DNA of 34,341 nt from an uncultured Thiodictyon sp. GTDB taxonomy: Bacteria; Pseudomonadota; Gammaproteobacteria; Chromatiales; Chromatiaceae. Position numbers and translations under genes: made by a program. The notes beneath the pieces were generated by a model. The model was not told where the DNA came from. It worked only from the letters and a program-made list of their open reading frames with translations, and searched no databases. Below, piece by piece: positions 1-14,181 of the stretch; positions within the stretch are counted from its first letter, which is position 1; each line of letters opens with the position of its first letter. The stretch covers positions 1 to 34,341 of the forward strand of contig CAILVI010000142.1 in the NCBI GenBank assembly GCA_903837595.1. Direction: 5' to 3'.

Positions 1-26
1 CGATCTCTCCTGAATTGGGTATTACC

Positions 27-45
27 GGTTCCGTAATGTGGAACC
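27..45. other. Small hairpin at window edge
   Basis: GGTTCC and GGAACC form a 6-bp stem around a 7-nt loop. It lies in the ~90 bases before the stop codon of the minus-strand SDR gene. No T-run follows, so a terminator role is only a guess. The rest of 1-90 shows no gene. Confidence 0.25.
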
Positions 46-90
46 AGTATTTGGTTTAGGTACAACCGGACGTTGGACTAGACCAACGAT

Positions 91-750
91 TCAGGCGGAG
101 CGCGGCTGGCGGGTGAGGAAGAAGACCGATTCGGCAATGTCGTCGGGTTTGGCGAAAAAGCCGTCCGGTGCCTCCGGCAGCATGGCGCGGGAGCCGGGCG
201 TGTCGACCACCGCGTCGATGATCACGTAGGAGACATGGATCCCCTCGGGGCCCAACTGGCGGGCCAGCGACTGGGCCAGGCTGCGCTGGGCGGCCTTGGC
301 CGCGGCAAACGCAACGAAGCCCGCGGCGCCCTTGAGCGAGGCGGTCGCGCCGATGACAACGATGTTTCCCAGGCCGGCGGCACGCATGGCTGGAACCACC
401 TGCTGGGCGGCGAGCAGGCAGCCGTAGGCGTTGACACGCCAGGCGTTCTCAAAGACGTCCGGACTGGTGGCGTCGAGGTCGCCGAACGCGCGGCTGGAGG
501 CGTTGTAGATCAGGACTTGGGGGGCGCCCAGATCCTCGCGGATGGCGGCGAAGACGCGCTGCGCGTCCGCCGGGTCGGTGGCGTCGTAGGTATAGGCGCG
601 GGCATCGGCGATCTCCGACACTAATGCATCAAGGTTGTCGCGCCCGCGGGCCAGCAGGGCGATATGGTAGCCGGCGCCGCTGAACGCGCGGGCGAAGGCG
701 GCGCCGTTGCCGGGTCCGGCGCCGACGATGACGCAGACTGGAACTTTCAT
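91..750 (-). CDS. SDR-family NAD(P)-binding oxidoreductase-like protein, 219 aa
   Basis: This is a short-chain dehydrogenase/reductase Rossmann-fold protein of unknown substrate. The N-terminus has the glycine-rich cofactor loop GAGPGNG, followed by the NA and VNAYG motifs and a serine-containing strand (IGATAS). Where classical SDRs carry Y-x3-K, this protein has FAAAK, so the catalytic tyrosine is a phenylalanine. Some uncharacterised SDR subgroups share this replacement, so it need not mean decay, but classical chemistry is doubtful. At 219 aa it is a little shorter than the usual ~250. The ATG is preceded by GGGAGG about 5 nt upstream, which supports the start. It diverges from lipA across ~180 bp and appears to be a single-gene unit. 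The family is certain; the function is not. Confidence 0.85.
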   Translation of the reverse strand: MKVPVCVIVGAGPGNGAAFARAFSGAGYHIALLARGRDNLDALVSEIADARAYTYDATDPADAQRVFAAIREDLGAPQVLIYNASSRAFGDLDATSPDVFENAWRVNAYGCLLAAQQVVPAMRAAGLGNIVVIGATASLKGAAGFVAFAAAKAAQRSLAQSLARQLGPEGIHVSYVIIDAVVDTPGSRAMLPEAPDGFFAKPDDIAESVFFLTRQPRSA

Positions 751-934
751 GGGGGCCTCCCGGGTGGACGGTCAGGGGACTCACTAACGGGTCAATTGTG
801 AACCCAGGCGGCCAGGCTGGCCAGGGTCGGCGAGGCGTGATGCATCTTCGGCACAGACGCTCGGTGCATTGCTCGGTTAGACTTAACCCCCATCTTCAAG
901 AATGTGACCCCCATTTTCATCTGGATCCGGCACC

Positions 935-1954
935 ATGACCGATGCGCCCCCGCTGACTGCTCCCTCCCGCGCCACCCCGCAGACCCACCAGCGGGGCGCG
1001 GACAAGGTCGCGCGCATCCCGGTCAAGGTGGAGTCGACGGCGGCCCTGTTGCGCAAGCCCGCCTGGATCCGCGCCAAGGCGCCGGTGGGTCCGGAGGTGG
1101 CGCGGATCAAGCGCCTGCTGCGCGAGGCGCAGCTGGCCACGGTCTGCGAGGAGGCCAACTGCCCCAACCTTGGCGAGTGTTTCCAGCACGGCACCGCCAC
1201 GTTCATGATTTTGGGGGATGTATGTACCCGCCGCTGCCCCTTCTGCGACGTGGCCCACGGCCGGCCCCAGCCGGTGGACCCGGCGGAGCCTGAGCACCTG
1301 GCCCAGTCGATCGCGGCCATGGGGCTGCGCTATGTGGTCATCACCTCGGTGGATCGGGACGACCTGCGCGACGGCGGCGCCGGGCATTTCGCCGCCTGCC
1401 TGCGGGCGGTGCGCAGCCGCTGTCCGCAGACCCGCCTGGAGGTGCTGGTGCCGGACTTCCGCGGCCGGGCGGCAGTCGCCCTGGACCAGTTCGTGGACGC
1501 GGCGGTGCCGGACGTCTTCAATCACAATCTGGAGACGGTCCCCAGACTCTATGCGCAGGCCCGCCCCGGGGCCGACTACCGGGGGTCACTGGACCTGCTG
1601 GGTGAATTCAGGGCCAGACACCCCGGGATACCCACCAAGTCCGGTATGATGCTGGGTCTGGGCGAGGAGGAGGCCGAGGTGCTGGCAGTCATGTCTGACC
1701 TCCGCGCCCAGGGTTGCGAGATGCTGACGCTGGGCCAATATCTCCAACCGACCCGCGACCACCTACCGGTGCGCCGTTACTGGACACCCGCGGAGTTTGA
1801 CGCCCTGCGTCTGGCGGGGGAGTCCATGGGGTTCGCCAACGTGGCCAGCGCCGCTATGGTCCGTTCCTCCTATCACGCCGATCGCCAGGCCCAGGGCCTG
1901 GTCGCGCCGCCCGCTCGGGCCGCCGAAATCGCCGCCGAGCGAACGCCCGAGTGA
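935..1954 (+). CDS. lipA: Lipoyl synthase (radical SAM)
   Basis: LipA inserts two sulfur atoms into protein-bound octanoyl groups to make the lipoyl cofactor of 2-oxoacid dehydrogenases and the glycine cleavage system. It is cytoplasmic. Both expected iron-sulfur motifs are visible: the auxiliary-cluster motif C71-x4-C76-x5-C82 and the radical SAM motif C97-x3-C101-x2-C104. The C-terminal RSSYHA motif, whose serine ligates the auxiliary cluster, is also present. At 339 aa the length is normal for the family. The N-terminal ~60 residues are a basic, variable extension. No strong Shine-Dalgarno precedes the ATG, so the exact start is less sure than the gene. The usual partner lipB is not in this window. 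Confidence 0.97.
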   Translation: MTDAPPLTAPSRATPQTHQRGADKVARIPVKVESTAALLRKPAWIRAKAPVGPEVARIKRLLREAQLATVCEEANCPNLGECFQHGTATFMILGDVCTRRCPFCDVAHGRPQPVDPAEPEHLAQSIAAMGLRYVVITSVDRDDLRDGGAGHFAACLRAVRSRCPQTRLEVLVPDFRGRAAVALDQFVDAAVPDVFNHNLETVPRLYAQARPGADYRGSLDLLGEFRARHPGIPTKSGMMLGLGEEEAEVLAVMSDLRAQGCEMLTLGQYLQPTRDHLPVRRYWTPAEFDALRLAGESMGFANVASAAMVRSSYHADRQAQGLVAPPARAAEIAAERTPE

Positions 1955-2033
1955 ACCCACGCCTCAACCCACCGCGACCGAATATCGCGCATACCCCTTG
2001 CCCAATCGGTCAAAATCTGGCATACCTGTATAG

Positions 2034-2558
2034 ATGATACGCGCGCAGAACATTTTCCTCGTGGGGCCCATGGGGGCAGGTAAGAGTACCGTCGGTCGAC
2101 AACTGGCGGAATCCTTGTCCTATACCTTCAAGGACAGCGACCACGAAATCCAGCGACGCACCGGCGTCGACATCCCTACCATCTTCGAATTTGAGGGCGA
2201 AGCGGGTTTCCGTGCCCGTGAGCGACAGGTTATCGAGGACCTGGCCACCGAGGAGCGGATCGTGCTCGCCACCGGCGGTGGCGCCGTCCTGGACGCCGAG
2301 AACCGCCAGAACCTGGCCTCCCGCGGCGTGGTGATCTATCTGCACTGCACCCCGGAACAGCAGTTCAGCCGCACCTCCCGCGACCGTGGCCGACCGCTGC
2401 TCCAGACCGAGGACCCGCTGCAGCAACTGCGCGACCTGATGGATGAGCGCGACCCGCTCTATCGTCAGGTCGCCGACCTGGTGGTCTCCACCGAGAAGCG
2501 CGGCACGGCATCCGTGGTCAAAGAGATCCGCCGTCGGCTCGAGTCGGAGGAGTCCTGA
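2034..2558 (+). CDS. aroK: Shikimate kinase
   Basis: This enzyme phosphorylates shikimate with ATP in the chorismate pathway for aromatic amino acids. The Walker A motif is GPMGAGKST (residues 11-19). It is followed by the shikimate-binding D-S-D-H region (~33-36), the central GGG loop in LATGGGAVL, and the lid arginines in SRDRGRPLL. The length of 174 aa is typical. aroB follows on the same strand after 163 bp, the classic aroKB order, but that gap holds a palindromic repeat element. The Shine-Dalgarno is weak. The start is chosen because Walker A begins about 10 residues in, as in other AroK proteins. Confidence 0.96.
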   Translation: MIRAQNIFLVGPMGAGKSTVGRQLAESLSYTFKDSDHEIQRRTGVDIPTIFEFEGEAGFRARERQVIEDLATEERIVLATGGGAVLDAENRQNLASRGVVIYLHCTPEQQFSRTSRDRGRPLLQTEDPLQQLRDLMDERDPLYRQVADLVVSTEKRGTASVVKEIRRRLESEES

Positions 2559-2568
2559 TCGGATCGCT

Positions 2569-2698
2569 GGTGGATGCGCTGCGCTTATCCACCCTACGCA
2601 GTCGCGTCGCCTGAATCAGGGTAAGGCCGTAGGGTGGATAAGGCGCGCGGCACCAAGGCTTAAGTTTGCCCGCGCTGCCCGTGCGCGCCGCATCCACC
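2569..2698. repeat. Palindromic repeat, GTAGGGTGGATAAG family, copy 1
   Basis: This copy lies between aroK and aroB. It has one short hairpin unit (2569-2598, starting GGTGGATGCG and ending TTATCCACCCTACG). A second, larger inverted unit starts at 2628 with CGTAGGGTGGATAA and ends near 2698 with GCATCCACC. Related copies are at 22343-22454 and 28417-28526. It resembles the REP/MITE-type extragenic palindromes common in Gammaproteobacteria, and here it separates two genes of one probable operon. Confidence 0.85.
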
Positions 2699-2721
2699 TA
2701 ACCCCTCTAGGGTAACCAGCC

Positions 2722-3795
2722 ATGCCCACGACCCTGAACGTCGCGCTCGGCGCGCGCAGCTACCCCATCTTCATCGGTACCGGGCTCATCGCGGACCCCG
2801 GCTGCTACCGGCCGCACATCCCGGGCCGGCAGGTGATGATCGTCACCAACGAGACGGTCGCCCCGCTCTATCTGGCGGCGGCGCAAGCCGCCCTCGACGG
2901 CCTGCGTGTGGAGGCCGTCATCCTCCCTGATGGCGAGGTCTACAAGACCCAGGCCGTGTTGGAGCGTGTCTATGATGCGCTCCTCACCGCCCGCTTCAGT
3001 CGGGACTGTACACTCATCGCTTTGGGTGGCGGGGTGGTCGGCGACATGACGGGCTTCGCTGCCGCCTGCTATCAGCGCGGCGTGGCCTTCATCCAGGTCC
3101 CGACGACCCTGCTCGCGCAGGTGGACTCCTCGGTGGGCGGCAAGACCGGGATCAATCATCCACTGGGCAAGAATATGATCGGGGCCTTCCATCAGCCCCG
3201 CGCGGTGATTGCCGATACGGCGACCCTCGATACCCTGCCGGACCGCGAGCTCAGCGCCGGGCTCGCGGAGGTCATCAAATACGGGTTGATCCGCGACTGC
3301 GCCTTCTTCGACTGGCTCGACGCCAACCTGCCGGCCTTGCGCGTGCGCAATCCCGCGGTGCTGGCCGAGGCGATCCGGCGTTCCTGCGAGAATAAGGCCG
3401 AGGTGGTGGCCGCGGATGAGCACGAGGCGGGGGAGCGCGCCCTGCTCAACCTGGGGCATACCTTCGGCCACGCCATCGAGACCGGGGCCGGCTACGGCAA
3501 CTGGCTCCACGGGGAGGCGGTCGGGGTCGGCATGTGCATGGCCGCGGACCTCTCGGCGCGCCTGGGCTGGCTCACCCTCGCGGACCTGCAGCGCACCCGC
3601 GACCTGATCGAGCGCGCTGGACTTCCGATCGCGCCGCCGCCTGAGCTGTCCGCCGACCGCCTGCTGGAACTGATGGCGGTGGACAAGAAGGTCTTGGACG
3701 GGCGTCTGCGTCTCGTCCTGCTGCGCGGGATCGGGACGGCCCTGGTCACCGACCAGTTCGACCCGGCGCACCTGCGTGCGACCCTGGGGGGGTAG
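2722..3795 (+). CDS. aroB: 3-dehydroquinate synthase
   Basis: AroB converts DAHP to 3-dehydroquinate, the second step of the shikimate pathway. It needs NAD+ and a divalent metal. Family motifs appear in order: DGEVYKT, the NAD-binding [28 protein letters not shown], and the metal ligands in GLAEVIK (Glu), [11 protein letters not shown] (His) and NWLHGEAVG (His). The length of 357 aa is standard. The gene sits just after aroK, and the two are probably co-transcribed through the intervening repeat. A 10-bp hairpin follows its stop codon closely. Confidence 0.97.
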   Translation: MPTTLNVALGARSYPIFIGTGLIADPGCYRPHIPGRQVMIVTNETVAPLYLAAAQAALDGLRVEAVILPDGEVYKTQAVLERVYDALLTARFSRDCTLIALGGGVVGDMTGFAAACYQRGVAFIQVPTTLLAQVDSSVGGKTGINHPLGKNMIGAFHQPRAVIADTATLDTLPDRELSAGLAEVIKYGLIRDCAFFDWLDANLPALRVRNPAVLAEAIRRSCENKAEVVAADEHEAGERALLNLGHTFGHAIETGAGYGNWLHGEAVGVGMCMAADLSARLGWLTLADLQRTRDLIERAGLPIAPPPELSADRLLELMAVDKKVLDGRLRLVLLRGIGTALVTDQFDPAHLRATLGG

Positions 3796-3798
3796 GAG

Positions 3799-3835
3799 CG
3801 GCGCCCCGCCGCGACCGGCCCTCACCGGGGCGCCG
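3799..3835. other. GC-rich hairpin after aroB
   Basis: CGGCGCCCCG (3799-3808) and CGGGGCGCCG (3826-3835) are a perfect 10-bp inverted repeat with a 17-nt loop, starting 4 nt after the aroB stop. No T-run follows, so it is more likely a stabilising or Rho-type 3' structure than a canonical intrinsic terminator. Confidence 0.45.
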
Positions 3836-4167
3836 AACCTGCTGGACGAGCATTGCGCATCCATTCATCGCGGCGGCAAGCCGCGCCCACTAGCGACACC
3901 CTGTCGTTGGAATCAATGCCCCGCCCTGGTGCAACCCGCACCGATTCCGCCCACACTGCGTGCCCGTGCCAACCCCCGATCGCCCCCTTTTCGCACCGGC
4001 AGGCTCACGCAGCCATGGCACACTGAATGCTAGCGCGATATGATCGCCGGTCGCGCGCCGTTGGCTGTTCGTCAGCCGGTGGTGCTGAGCCCCAGTTTCC
4101 AGTTTCTTGAGGTCAGGTGCCGCGGCCGATTCGGTATTGGCCAGGGGCCGAAGACGCCGGATTTCAG
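3836..4167. other. Intergenic stretch before gltB, no gene seen
   Basis: About 330 bases without a convincing coding region on either strand. It probably carries the gltBD promoter, but I could not identify a confident -35/-10 or -24/-12 pair. The structured part of the leader follows directly. Confidence 0.5.
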
Positions 4168-4248
4168 GGGATTGTGTCGGCCGGCCCGGGTCAGACGACC
4201 CCGGCCGTAGCCAGGTGGATGCGTGACGCCCCCGCGCGACACAATCCC
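4168..4248 (+). promoter_or_regulatory. Structured leader upstream of gltB (candidate cis-regulatory RNA)
   Basis: GGGATTGTGTCG (4168-4179) and CGACACAATCCC (4237-4248) are a perfect 12-bp inverted repeat enclosing 57 nt. The enclosed part contains a second, imperfect GC-rich stem (CCGGGTC pairing with GACCCCGG around 4185-4205). The outer stem ends 35 nt before the chosen gltB start and 25 nt before its Shine-Dalgarno. No T-run follows, so a terminator is unlikely. It could be an attenuator, a protein-binding RNA or a palindromic repeat. I do not recognise it as a known riboswitch class. Confidence 0.45.
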
Positions 4249-4283
4249 AAACCGTTATGCTCCAGGTACCTACGAGGTCAGCG

Positions 4284-10434
<6,151 letters not shown>

Positions 10435-10478
10435 GTGGGGCGGGCATCCTGCCCGCCAGATGATCGACCGAGAGTAAG

Positions 10479-10504
10479 AAAGCGGCCTGCGGGCCGCTTT
10501 TTCG
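10479..10504 (+). terminator. Intrinsic terminator of gltBD
   Basis: AAAGCGGCC (10479-10487), loop TGCG, and GGCCGCTTT (10492-10500) are followed by more T. This is a classic rho-independent terminator. A smaller hairpin (GGCGGGCA/TGCCCGCC, 10439-10457) lies between it and the gltD stop codon. Confidence 0.88.
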
Positions 10505-10572
10505 TTGTCTTTACATGATACCCGGGACGGCCTTACGATACCCCCGAGACATCCGCTACATGGACAAAGACC

Positions 10573-10812
10573 ATGGCTGACAAAGTTGAAGACCTGACAA
10601 CCGAGATGCTGCGCCGCGTCCACACCAAACTGGATGACATCCAGGCTGAGCTGCGACTGCGCTTCACCGGGGTCGAGACCGGGCTCGCCGCGCTTGATCA
10701 TCACCTCGCTGCCTTCCACGCCGTCGACGCTGCCCGCGCCGATGAGATTGCCGACCTGCGGCGGCGCGTGGAACGCGTCGAGCGCCGGCTGGAGTTGGCG
10801 GACGCCGTTTAG
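10573..10812 (+). CDS. Small coiled-coil protein, 79 aa, unknown function
   Basis: I do not recognise a named family. The protein is highly charged and almost fully helical, with heptad-like spacing of leucine and valine from ~residue 5 to 77, and ends in an Arg/Glu-rich helix (RRRVERVERRLEL). A coiled-coil oligomer is likely. Short proteins of this style are common beside toxin-antitoxin and other accessory genes in purple sulfur bacteria, and higA follows. The ATG is directly preceded by AAAGACC with only a weak Shine-Dalgarno. Reading frame and codon use match the GC-rich host. Confidence 0.6.
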   Translation: MADKVEDLTTEMLRRVHTKLDDIQAELRLRFTGVETGLAALDHHLAAFHAVDAARADEIADLRRRVERVERRLELADAV

Positions 10813-10830
10813 GCGTGGTCCGAAGCCCGC

Positions 10831-10928
10831 GGACTTGGCCGGGTGCCTGCACTAAGGCTGGAGTCTCGTGCAGGGTAAACCCGGCGGCAACGCCCCGAAC
10901 ATTACCGTTGTCCGTCCCCTATTGCCCT
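10831..10928. repeat. Diverged ~100-bp direct repeat, copy A
   Basis: The sequence from GGACTTGGCC through CTCGTGCAGGGTAAAC and CGAACATTACCGT to CCCTATTGCC aligns with 12159-12258 in the same orientation, with many substitutions. The last 18 bases (GTCCGTCCCCTATTGCCC) occur again immediately downstream at about 10931-10948. Copies A and B flank the higA and DUF433 genes. Confidence 0.65.
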
Positions 10929-10953
10929 TTGTCCGTCCCCTATTGCCCCCCGA

Positions 10954-11025
10954 GCGCTGCCTACGTTCATTGCCGAGCACCCGCAGTCGGAGGCGTCCCT
11001 GGTGAACTGGCGGCGGGTGGAGGCA
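10954..11025 (+). pseudogene. Remnant of a HigB-type toxin, in frame with higA
   Basis: The frame directly upstream of HigA reads ALPTFIAEHPQSEASLVNWR and then RVEA. This matches the N-terminal half of HigB-family mRNA interferases, which typically read like L-x-x-F-[W/I]-x-x-H-P-[D/Q]-A-x-x-x-L-x-x-W-x-x-x-V. The start codon and the catalytic C-terminal part are missing, and the fragment runs straight into HigA without a stop. A GTG at 11002 with GGAGG 8 nt upstream could start a HigA carrying an 8-residue extension. This is an identification by eye and needs a profile search. Confidence 0.5.
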
Positions 11026-11439
11026 ATGAGAACGAACTTTGAAATCGGACGTCTGCTGCCGGCATGGGAGCACTTCCGTCAAGCCACCGACATCAGCCCG
11101 ATCCGCAATGAGGCCCACTACCTGCGCATGGTCGCCATGCTGGAGGCCCTCCTGGACGACGCGGCCGGGGATGAGCAGCATTCGGCGATGGGGCTGGTCG
11201 ATATCGTCGGCGACCTGATCGAGGACTACGAGGCTGGCCAGCCCCCGCTCCCGGAGGCGTCCGGTATGGATGCGTTGGCGTTCCTCATGGAGCAGCACGA
11301 ACTGACATCGGGCGATCTCCCTGAAATCGGCAACGAGGGCCAGGTTTTGGACATTCTGGCCGGTCGGCGGGAACTCGATATCCATCAACTGCGCGCGCTC
11401 GGCAAGCGCTTCGGGGTTTCGCCCGCGACTTTTGTGTGA
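11026..11439 (+). CDS. higA: HigA-family antitoxin / HTH regulator
   Basis: This 137-aa protein matches the longer HigA class. The N-terminal helical region begins LLPAWEHFRQATDISPIRNE. An acidic middle (LIEDYEAGQPPLPEAS) follows, then a C-terminal helix-turn-helix with FLMEQHELTSGDLPEIG, DILAGRRELDIHQLRALGKRF and GVSPATFV. The family neutralises HigB RNases and represses its own operon. Its toxin seems to survive only as an upstream fragment, so this is probably an orphan antitoxin. ATG 11026 gives the usual HigA N-terminus. GTG 11002 has the better-spaced ribosome site and would add toxin-derived residues. Confidence 0.85.
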   Translation: MRTNFEIGRLLPAWEHFRQATDISPIRNEAHYLRMVAMLEALLDDAAGDEQHSAMGLVDIVGDLIEDYEAGQPPLPEASGMDALAFLMEQHELTSGDLPEIGNEGQVLDILAGRRELDIHQLRALGKRFGVSPATFV

Positions 11440-11634
11440 ACCAGGATCTGGTACTGCTCGCCTGGGGGGCGGATTTGCCGAGGCAGGGGGCGCGTCCGGC
11501 TCCGTAGCCCGCGGTCGTCATTGCGGCCGGGACGCCGCAAGCCAGGCCAGAGACGATGACCTCGCAGGCGGCCGCAACCCGGCGGAACGACCTCCGGCGG
11601 CTGGCGCCGCTGGCCCAAACCGACAGCACCAAGA

Positions 11635-11666
11635 CAAAGAAGCGGCCTCCGGGCCGCTTTTTCTTT
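11635..11666 (+). terminator. Intrinsic terminator between higA and the DUF433 gene
   Basis: AAGCGGCC, loop TCCG and GGCCGCTT around 11640-11659 are followed by TTTTTC. The outer bases CAAAGA and TCTTTG extend the symmetry, so it may work in both directions. It is nearly the same hairpin as the gltBD terminator at 10479. Confidence 0.8.
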
Positions 11667-11738
11667 GTGCGCCCCCGCTTGCCGTGCGCCAACGGCCCGC
11701 GTACTATCTTCCGGAAGTTGTTCGTGGATACCCAGGCC

Positions 11739-11966
11739 ATGTCTCTCCTTGAGCGCATCACCATCGACAGCGAAATCTGTCACGGCAAGCCCTGCGTCAG
11801 GCACATGCGCTGGCCGGTCGAGGCTGTGCTGGACCTCGTGTCCGCGGGGATGTCCACCGCCGAGATCCAAGCAGACCACCCCGAGCTTGAGCCAGCGGAC
11901 GTGGTCGCCTGCCTGCAATACGCGCGGCTCGTCGTGTCGGGCGAGACCATCGCGCAGCCTATCTGA
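11739..11966 (+). CDS. DUF433 antitoxin-like protein, 75 aa
   Basis: The protein is a compact DUF433 domain: ERITIDSEICHGKPCVRHMR near the N-terminus, then VEAVLDLVSAGMSTAEIQAD and an acidic HPELEPADVVACLQYA. In many genomes DUF433 proteins are VapB-like DNA-binding antitoxins followed by a PIN-like (DUF5615) toxin gene. No toxin follows here: the next ~490 bases hold no open frame resembling DUF5615. It is therefore an orphan or has lost its partner. The start at 11739 is chosen because the domain begins right after it. Confidence 0.85.
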   Translation: MSLLERITIDSEICHGKPCVRHMRWPVEAVLDLVSAGMSTAEIQADHPELEPADVVACLQYARLVVSGETIAQPI

Positions 11967-12158
11967 GTCCCTCTGTGTGTATGGTCGTATGCCCTGCCGC
12001 TTGCGCACCCGCAGTGTTTGCTAGTCTTACTGCGGAAATTTCTAGACCAGTTTGGGAGCGTTTGAGGGCCAGCTTTTTTCGTGATACGTTCCTATGTTAC
12101 GTCCCCTACTTCCCCAACAGCGGAGAATCCAAGCGGATCATCCGGGGCTGCACCCTGA

Positions 12159-12258
12159 GGACTTGGCCGCGGGCCTGCGCCACGCTTGGCATCTCGTGTA
12201 GGGTGAAACGGTTTGGCACGTCGCGAACATTATCGTGGTATGTCACCTACGTTTTGCC
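12159..12258. repeat. Diverged ~100-bp direct repeat, copy B
   Basis: This aligns with 10831-10928: GGACTTGGCC, CTCGTGTAGGGTGAAAC, CGAACATTATCGT and a TTGCC end. It lies in the otherwise non-coding stretch after the DUF433 gene. Confidence 0.65.
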
Positions 12259-12504
12259 TATTTCTCAACCGGCGGTCAACAGGTTGAAACGATCGCAGTA
12301 ACGGAGGGCGCCCGAGCGCTTCGGGGGCACGTTGACAGGAATCGCAAGATGCGATCAACTGTGGGAAGGCGAATTGCTGTCAGTGTACGTCGTTCGCTAG
12401 TACGCTTCACTGCTTCGTAGGTCGGCATCTCGCCAGTCTGTCGAGACTGCAAAATGTCCAACGTACGGCTAAGGTCAGGGCCATATATTACGGGAGGATC
12501 GGCA
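12259..12504 (+). ncRNA. Candidate structured leader/antitoxin RNA before the dCTP deaminase gene
   Basis: About 245 bases without a credible gene precede the deaminase start. Two hairpins are visible: TCGCA-AGA-TGCGA with flanking GTTGA/TCAAC (12331-12359), and CAGTCT-GTCG-AGACTG (12434-12449). In Vibrio cholerae the related AvcD deaminase is preceded by and inhibited by a small RNA, AvcI. By analogy this region could encode an RNA inhibitor. That is inference only; I see no sequence match to AvcI. Confidence 0.3.
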
Positions 12505-14181
12505 ATGGCGGTTGCGGTTGCAAAGAGCGCAGTAATACGGGGTGCATTTCCTGCGGCTAAAGACGTCTGTTTTGCGTCGGAGGCGAATGAGCTTTTCTTT
12601 GGCATAGTCGGGCATGTAGGTTCTGGCACCGGATTTGTCTCGAAAAAGCTTAAGGATTTGATTGCTAAGCGATATTACGATGTGGAGATTGTGAAGGCAA
12701 GCGAGGCGATCCGTGTCTGGGCCTCAAAGGTTAACTCACCCGGCGATATTCCCCAAAAGAATGGTCGGCCCGAGATTTCTAAGACCCAAAAGATGCAGGC
12801 GCTGGGCGACGACATGCGCGAGAGTTCAGCCGACTATGCCGCAGTGGCCCAGGGGGTGATTTCCCTGGTGCGGGGACAGCGCGCAAAGTGGAATGGTGGC
12901 GATGCAGTCGATGGCCAGGCCGTTCAACCACAGCCAGATTCTCACCGTGCATATATCATTGAGTCCATTCGCCACCCCGCTGAAGTTAGCCTTCTTCGCC
13001 TGGTCTACGGCGATGCGTTTGCATTGGTGGGGGTAGTTTGCCATGAGGATGTTAGGGAACAACGCTTACTTCGGAAATATTTTGAACGGGAAGCTAGGAA
13101 GGAAGATGAATCGCTACAACAGGTACAACGCCTGATGGAGCGCGATTCAGAGGATAAGACACAGATGTACGGTCAGCATGTAGCAGATGCATTCTGGGAA
13201 TCCGACTATTTTGTTGATAACACTCCTGATGAAGATGCTGTTGCCAGTCAGTTCACTCTTAACGAGGATCTTGGGCGACTCGTTGATATCATCACTCACT
13301 GTAGAATCGTGAGGCCGACTGTTGCCGAAACCGGAATGCACGTAGCAGTTTCGGCGCAGATTCGGAGTTCCTGTCTTTCAAGGCAGGTGGGCGCCGCCAT
13401 TGTTGATATGGAAGGCAATGTGCTCGCTATCGGGTCAAACGAAGTTCCAAAGGCTGGTGGGGGAGTTTATGGCGAAGGCCAAGAGGATGAGGATGACAGG
13501 AGATGTAGTGCGTGCGAAAGTCCTCATTGCAGTTCCAATGCCGAACAAAATGAATTGATAAGGAAATTGATGAAAGCGTTCCCAGCGCTCAGTAAGGACT
13601 CGAATGAAGAGGATATCTTGAAAGGTATAAGGAAAGTTGGTTTGGGGGGGATTCTAGAATTTACGCGAGCGATCCACGCAGAGATGGACGCGCTTACGAC
13701 AGCAGCCCGTAGAGGAATATCTGTGAAGGGCGCTTCGATGTTTGTTACCACGTTCCCATGCCACTATTGTGCTCGGCACGTCGTTGCGGCCGGAATTGAC
13801 CAGGTGCAGTACATTGAGCCTTATCCCAAGAGTCGCGCGTTATCCTTGCACGGCGACTCGATTACTAGTCTGGCCGCAGGCTGGGTTCCACCGAGCGCAG
13901 CCAAAGCTCCCGTCGCTGCCGTCGAAGATGATCCCGGGGACCGTACCGTTGGCGATGACAAATTCGGGCGTAATACCAATAAGCATAAGGTTCTTTTCAA
14001 GCCATTCGTTGGAGTTGCTCCGCGCCTCTACCATCGCGCCTTTACAAAGGATCGTCCATTAAAAGATAACGTTACAGGACAATACAATATCGGCAAGCCG
14101 GACTGGGGCGGAAAATGGGGTATTCGCGCGATACCATATACCGACCTTGAAGCACGTCTAACAGCGGAGGAAACGAAATGA
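12505..14181 (+). CDS. Anti-phage dCTP deaminase (AvcD / defensive DCD family)
   Basis: This two-domain protein has an N-terminal P-loop kinase-like region (G36-H-V-G-S-G-T-G43, without the usual lysine) and a C-terminal zinc deoxycytidylate deaminase-type domain. The deaminase signature is complete: H391-A-E393 and P418-C419-x2-C422. A cysteine-rich insert (RRCSACESPHC) precedes the catalytic motif. This arrangement and the ~558-aa length fit the defensive dCTP deaminases that deplete dCTP/dCMP during phage infection. ATG 12505 is chosen over 12454 because GGGAGG lies 7 nt upstream. Base composition is clearly less GC-rich than neighbours, a sign of transfer. The stop codon overlaps the next gene by ATGA. 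Confidence 0.88.
   Translation: MAVAVAKSAVIRGAFPAAKDVCFASEANELFFGIVGHVGSGTGFVSKKLKDLIAKRYYDVEIVKASEAIRVWASKVNSPGDIPQKNGRPEISKTQKMQALGDDMRESSADYAAVAQGVISLVRGQRAKWNGGDAVDGQAVQPQPDSHRAYIIESIRHPAEVSLLRLVYGDAFALVGVVCHEDVREQRLLRKYFEREARKEDESLQQVQRLMERDSEDKTQMYGQHVADAFWESDYFVDNTPDEDAVASQFTLNEDLGRLVDIITHCRIVRPTVAETGMHVAVSAQIRSSCLSRQVGAAIVDMEGNVLAIGSNEVPKAGGGVYGEGQEDEDDRRCSACESPHCSSNAEQNELIRKLMKAFPALSKDSNEEDILKGIRKVGLGGILEFTRAIHAEMDALTTAARRGISVKGASMFVTTFPCHYCARHVVAAGIDQVQYIEPYPKSRALSLHGDSITSLAAGWVPPSAAKAPVAAVEDDPGDRTVGDDKFGRNTNKHKVLFKPFVGVAPRLYHRAFTKDRPLKDNVTGQYNIGKPDWGGKWGIRAIPYTDLEARLTAEETK

Noticed and set aside
4168-4283. gltB leader as a glutamine or other known riboswitch
   Set aside because: I could not match the conserved core of any riboswitch class; only inverted repeats are evident.
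10815-12301. Two short frames (around 10815-11042 and 11975-12301) with similar translations
   Set aside because: The likeness comes from a ~100-bp DNA repeat; the frames lack ribosome sites and carry no conserved protein features.
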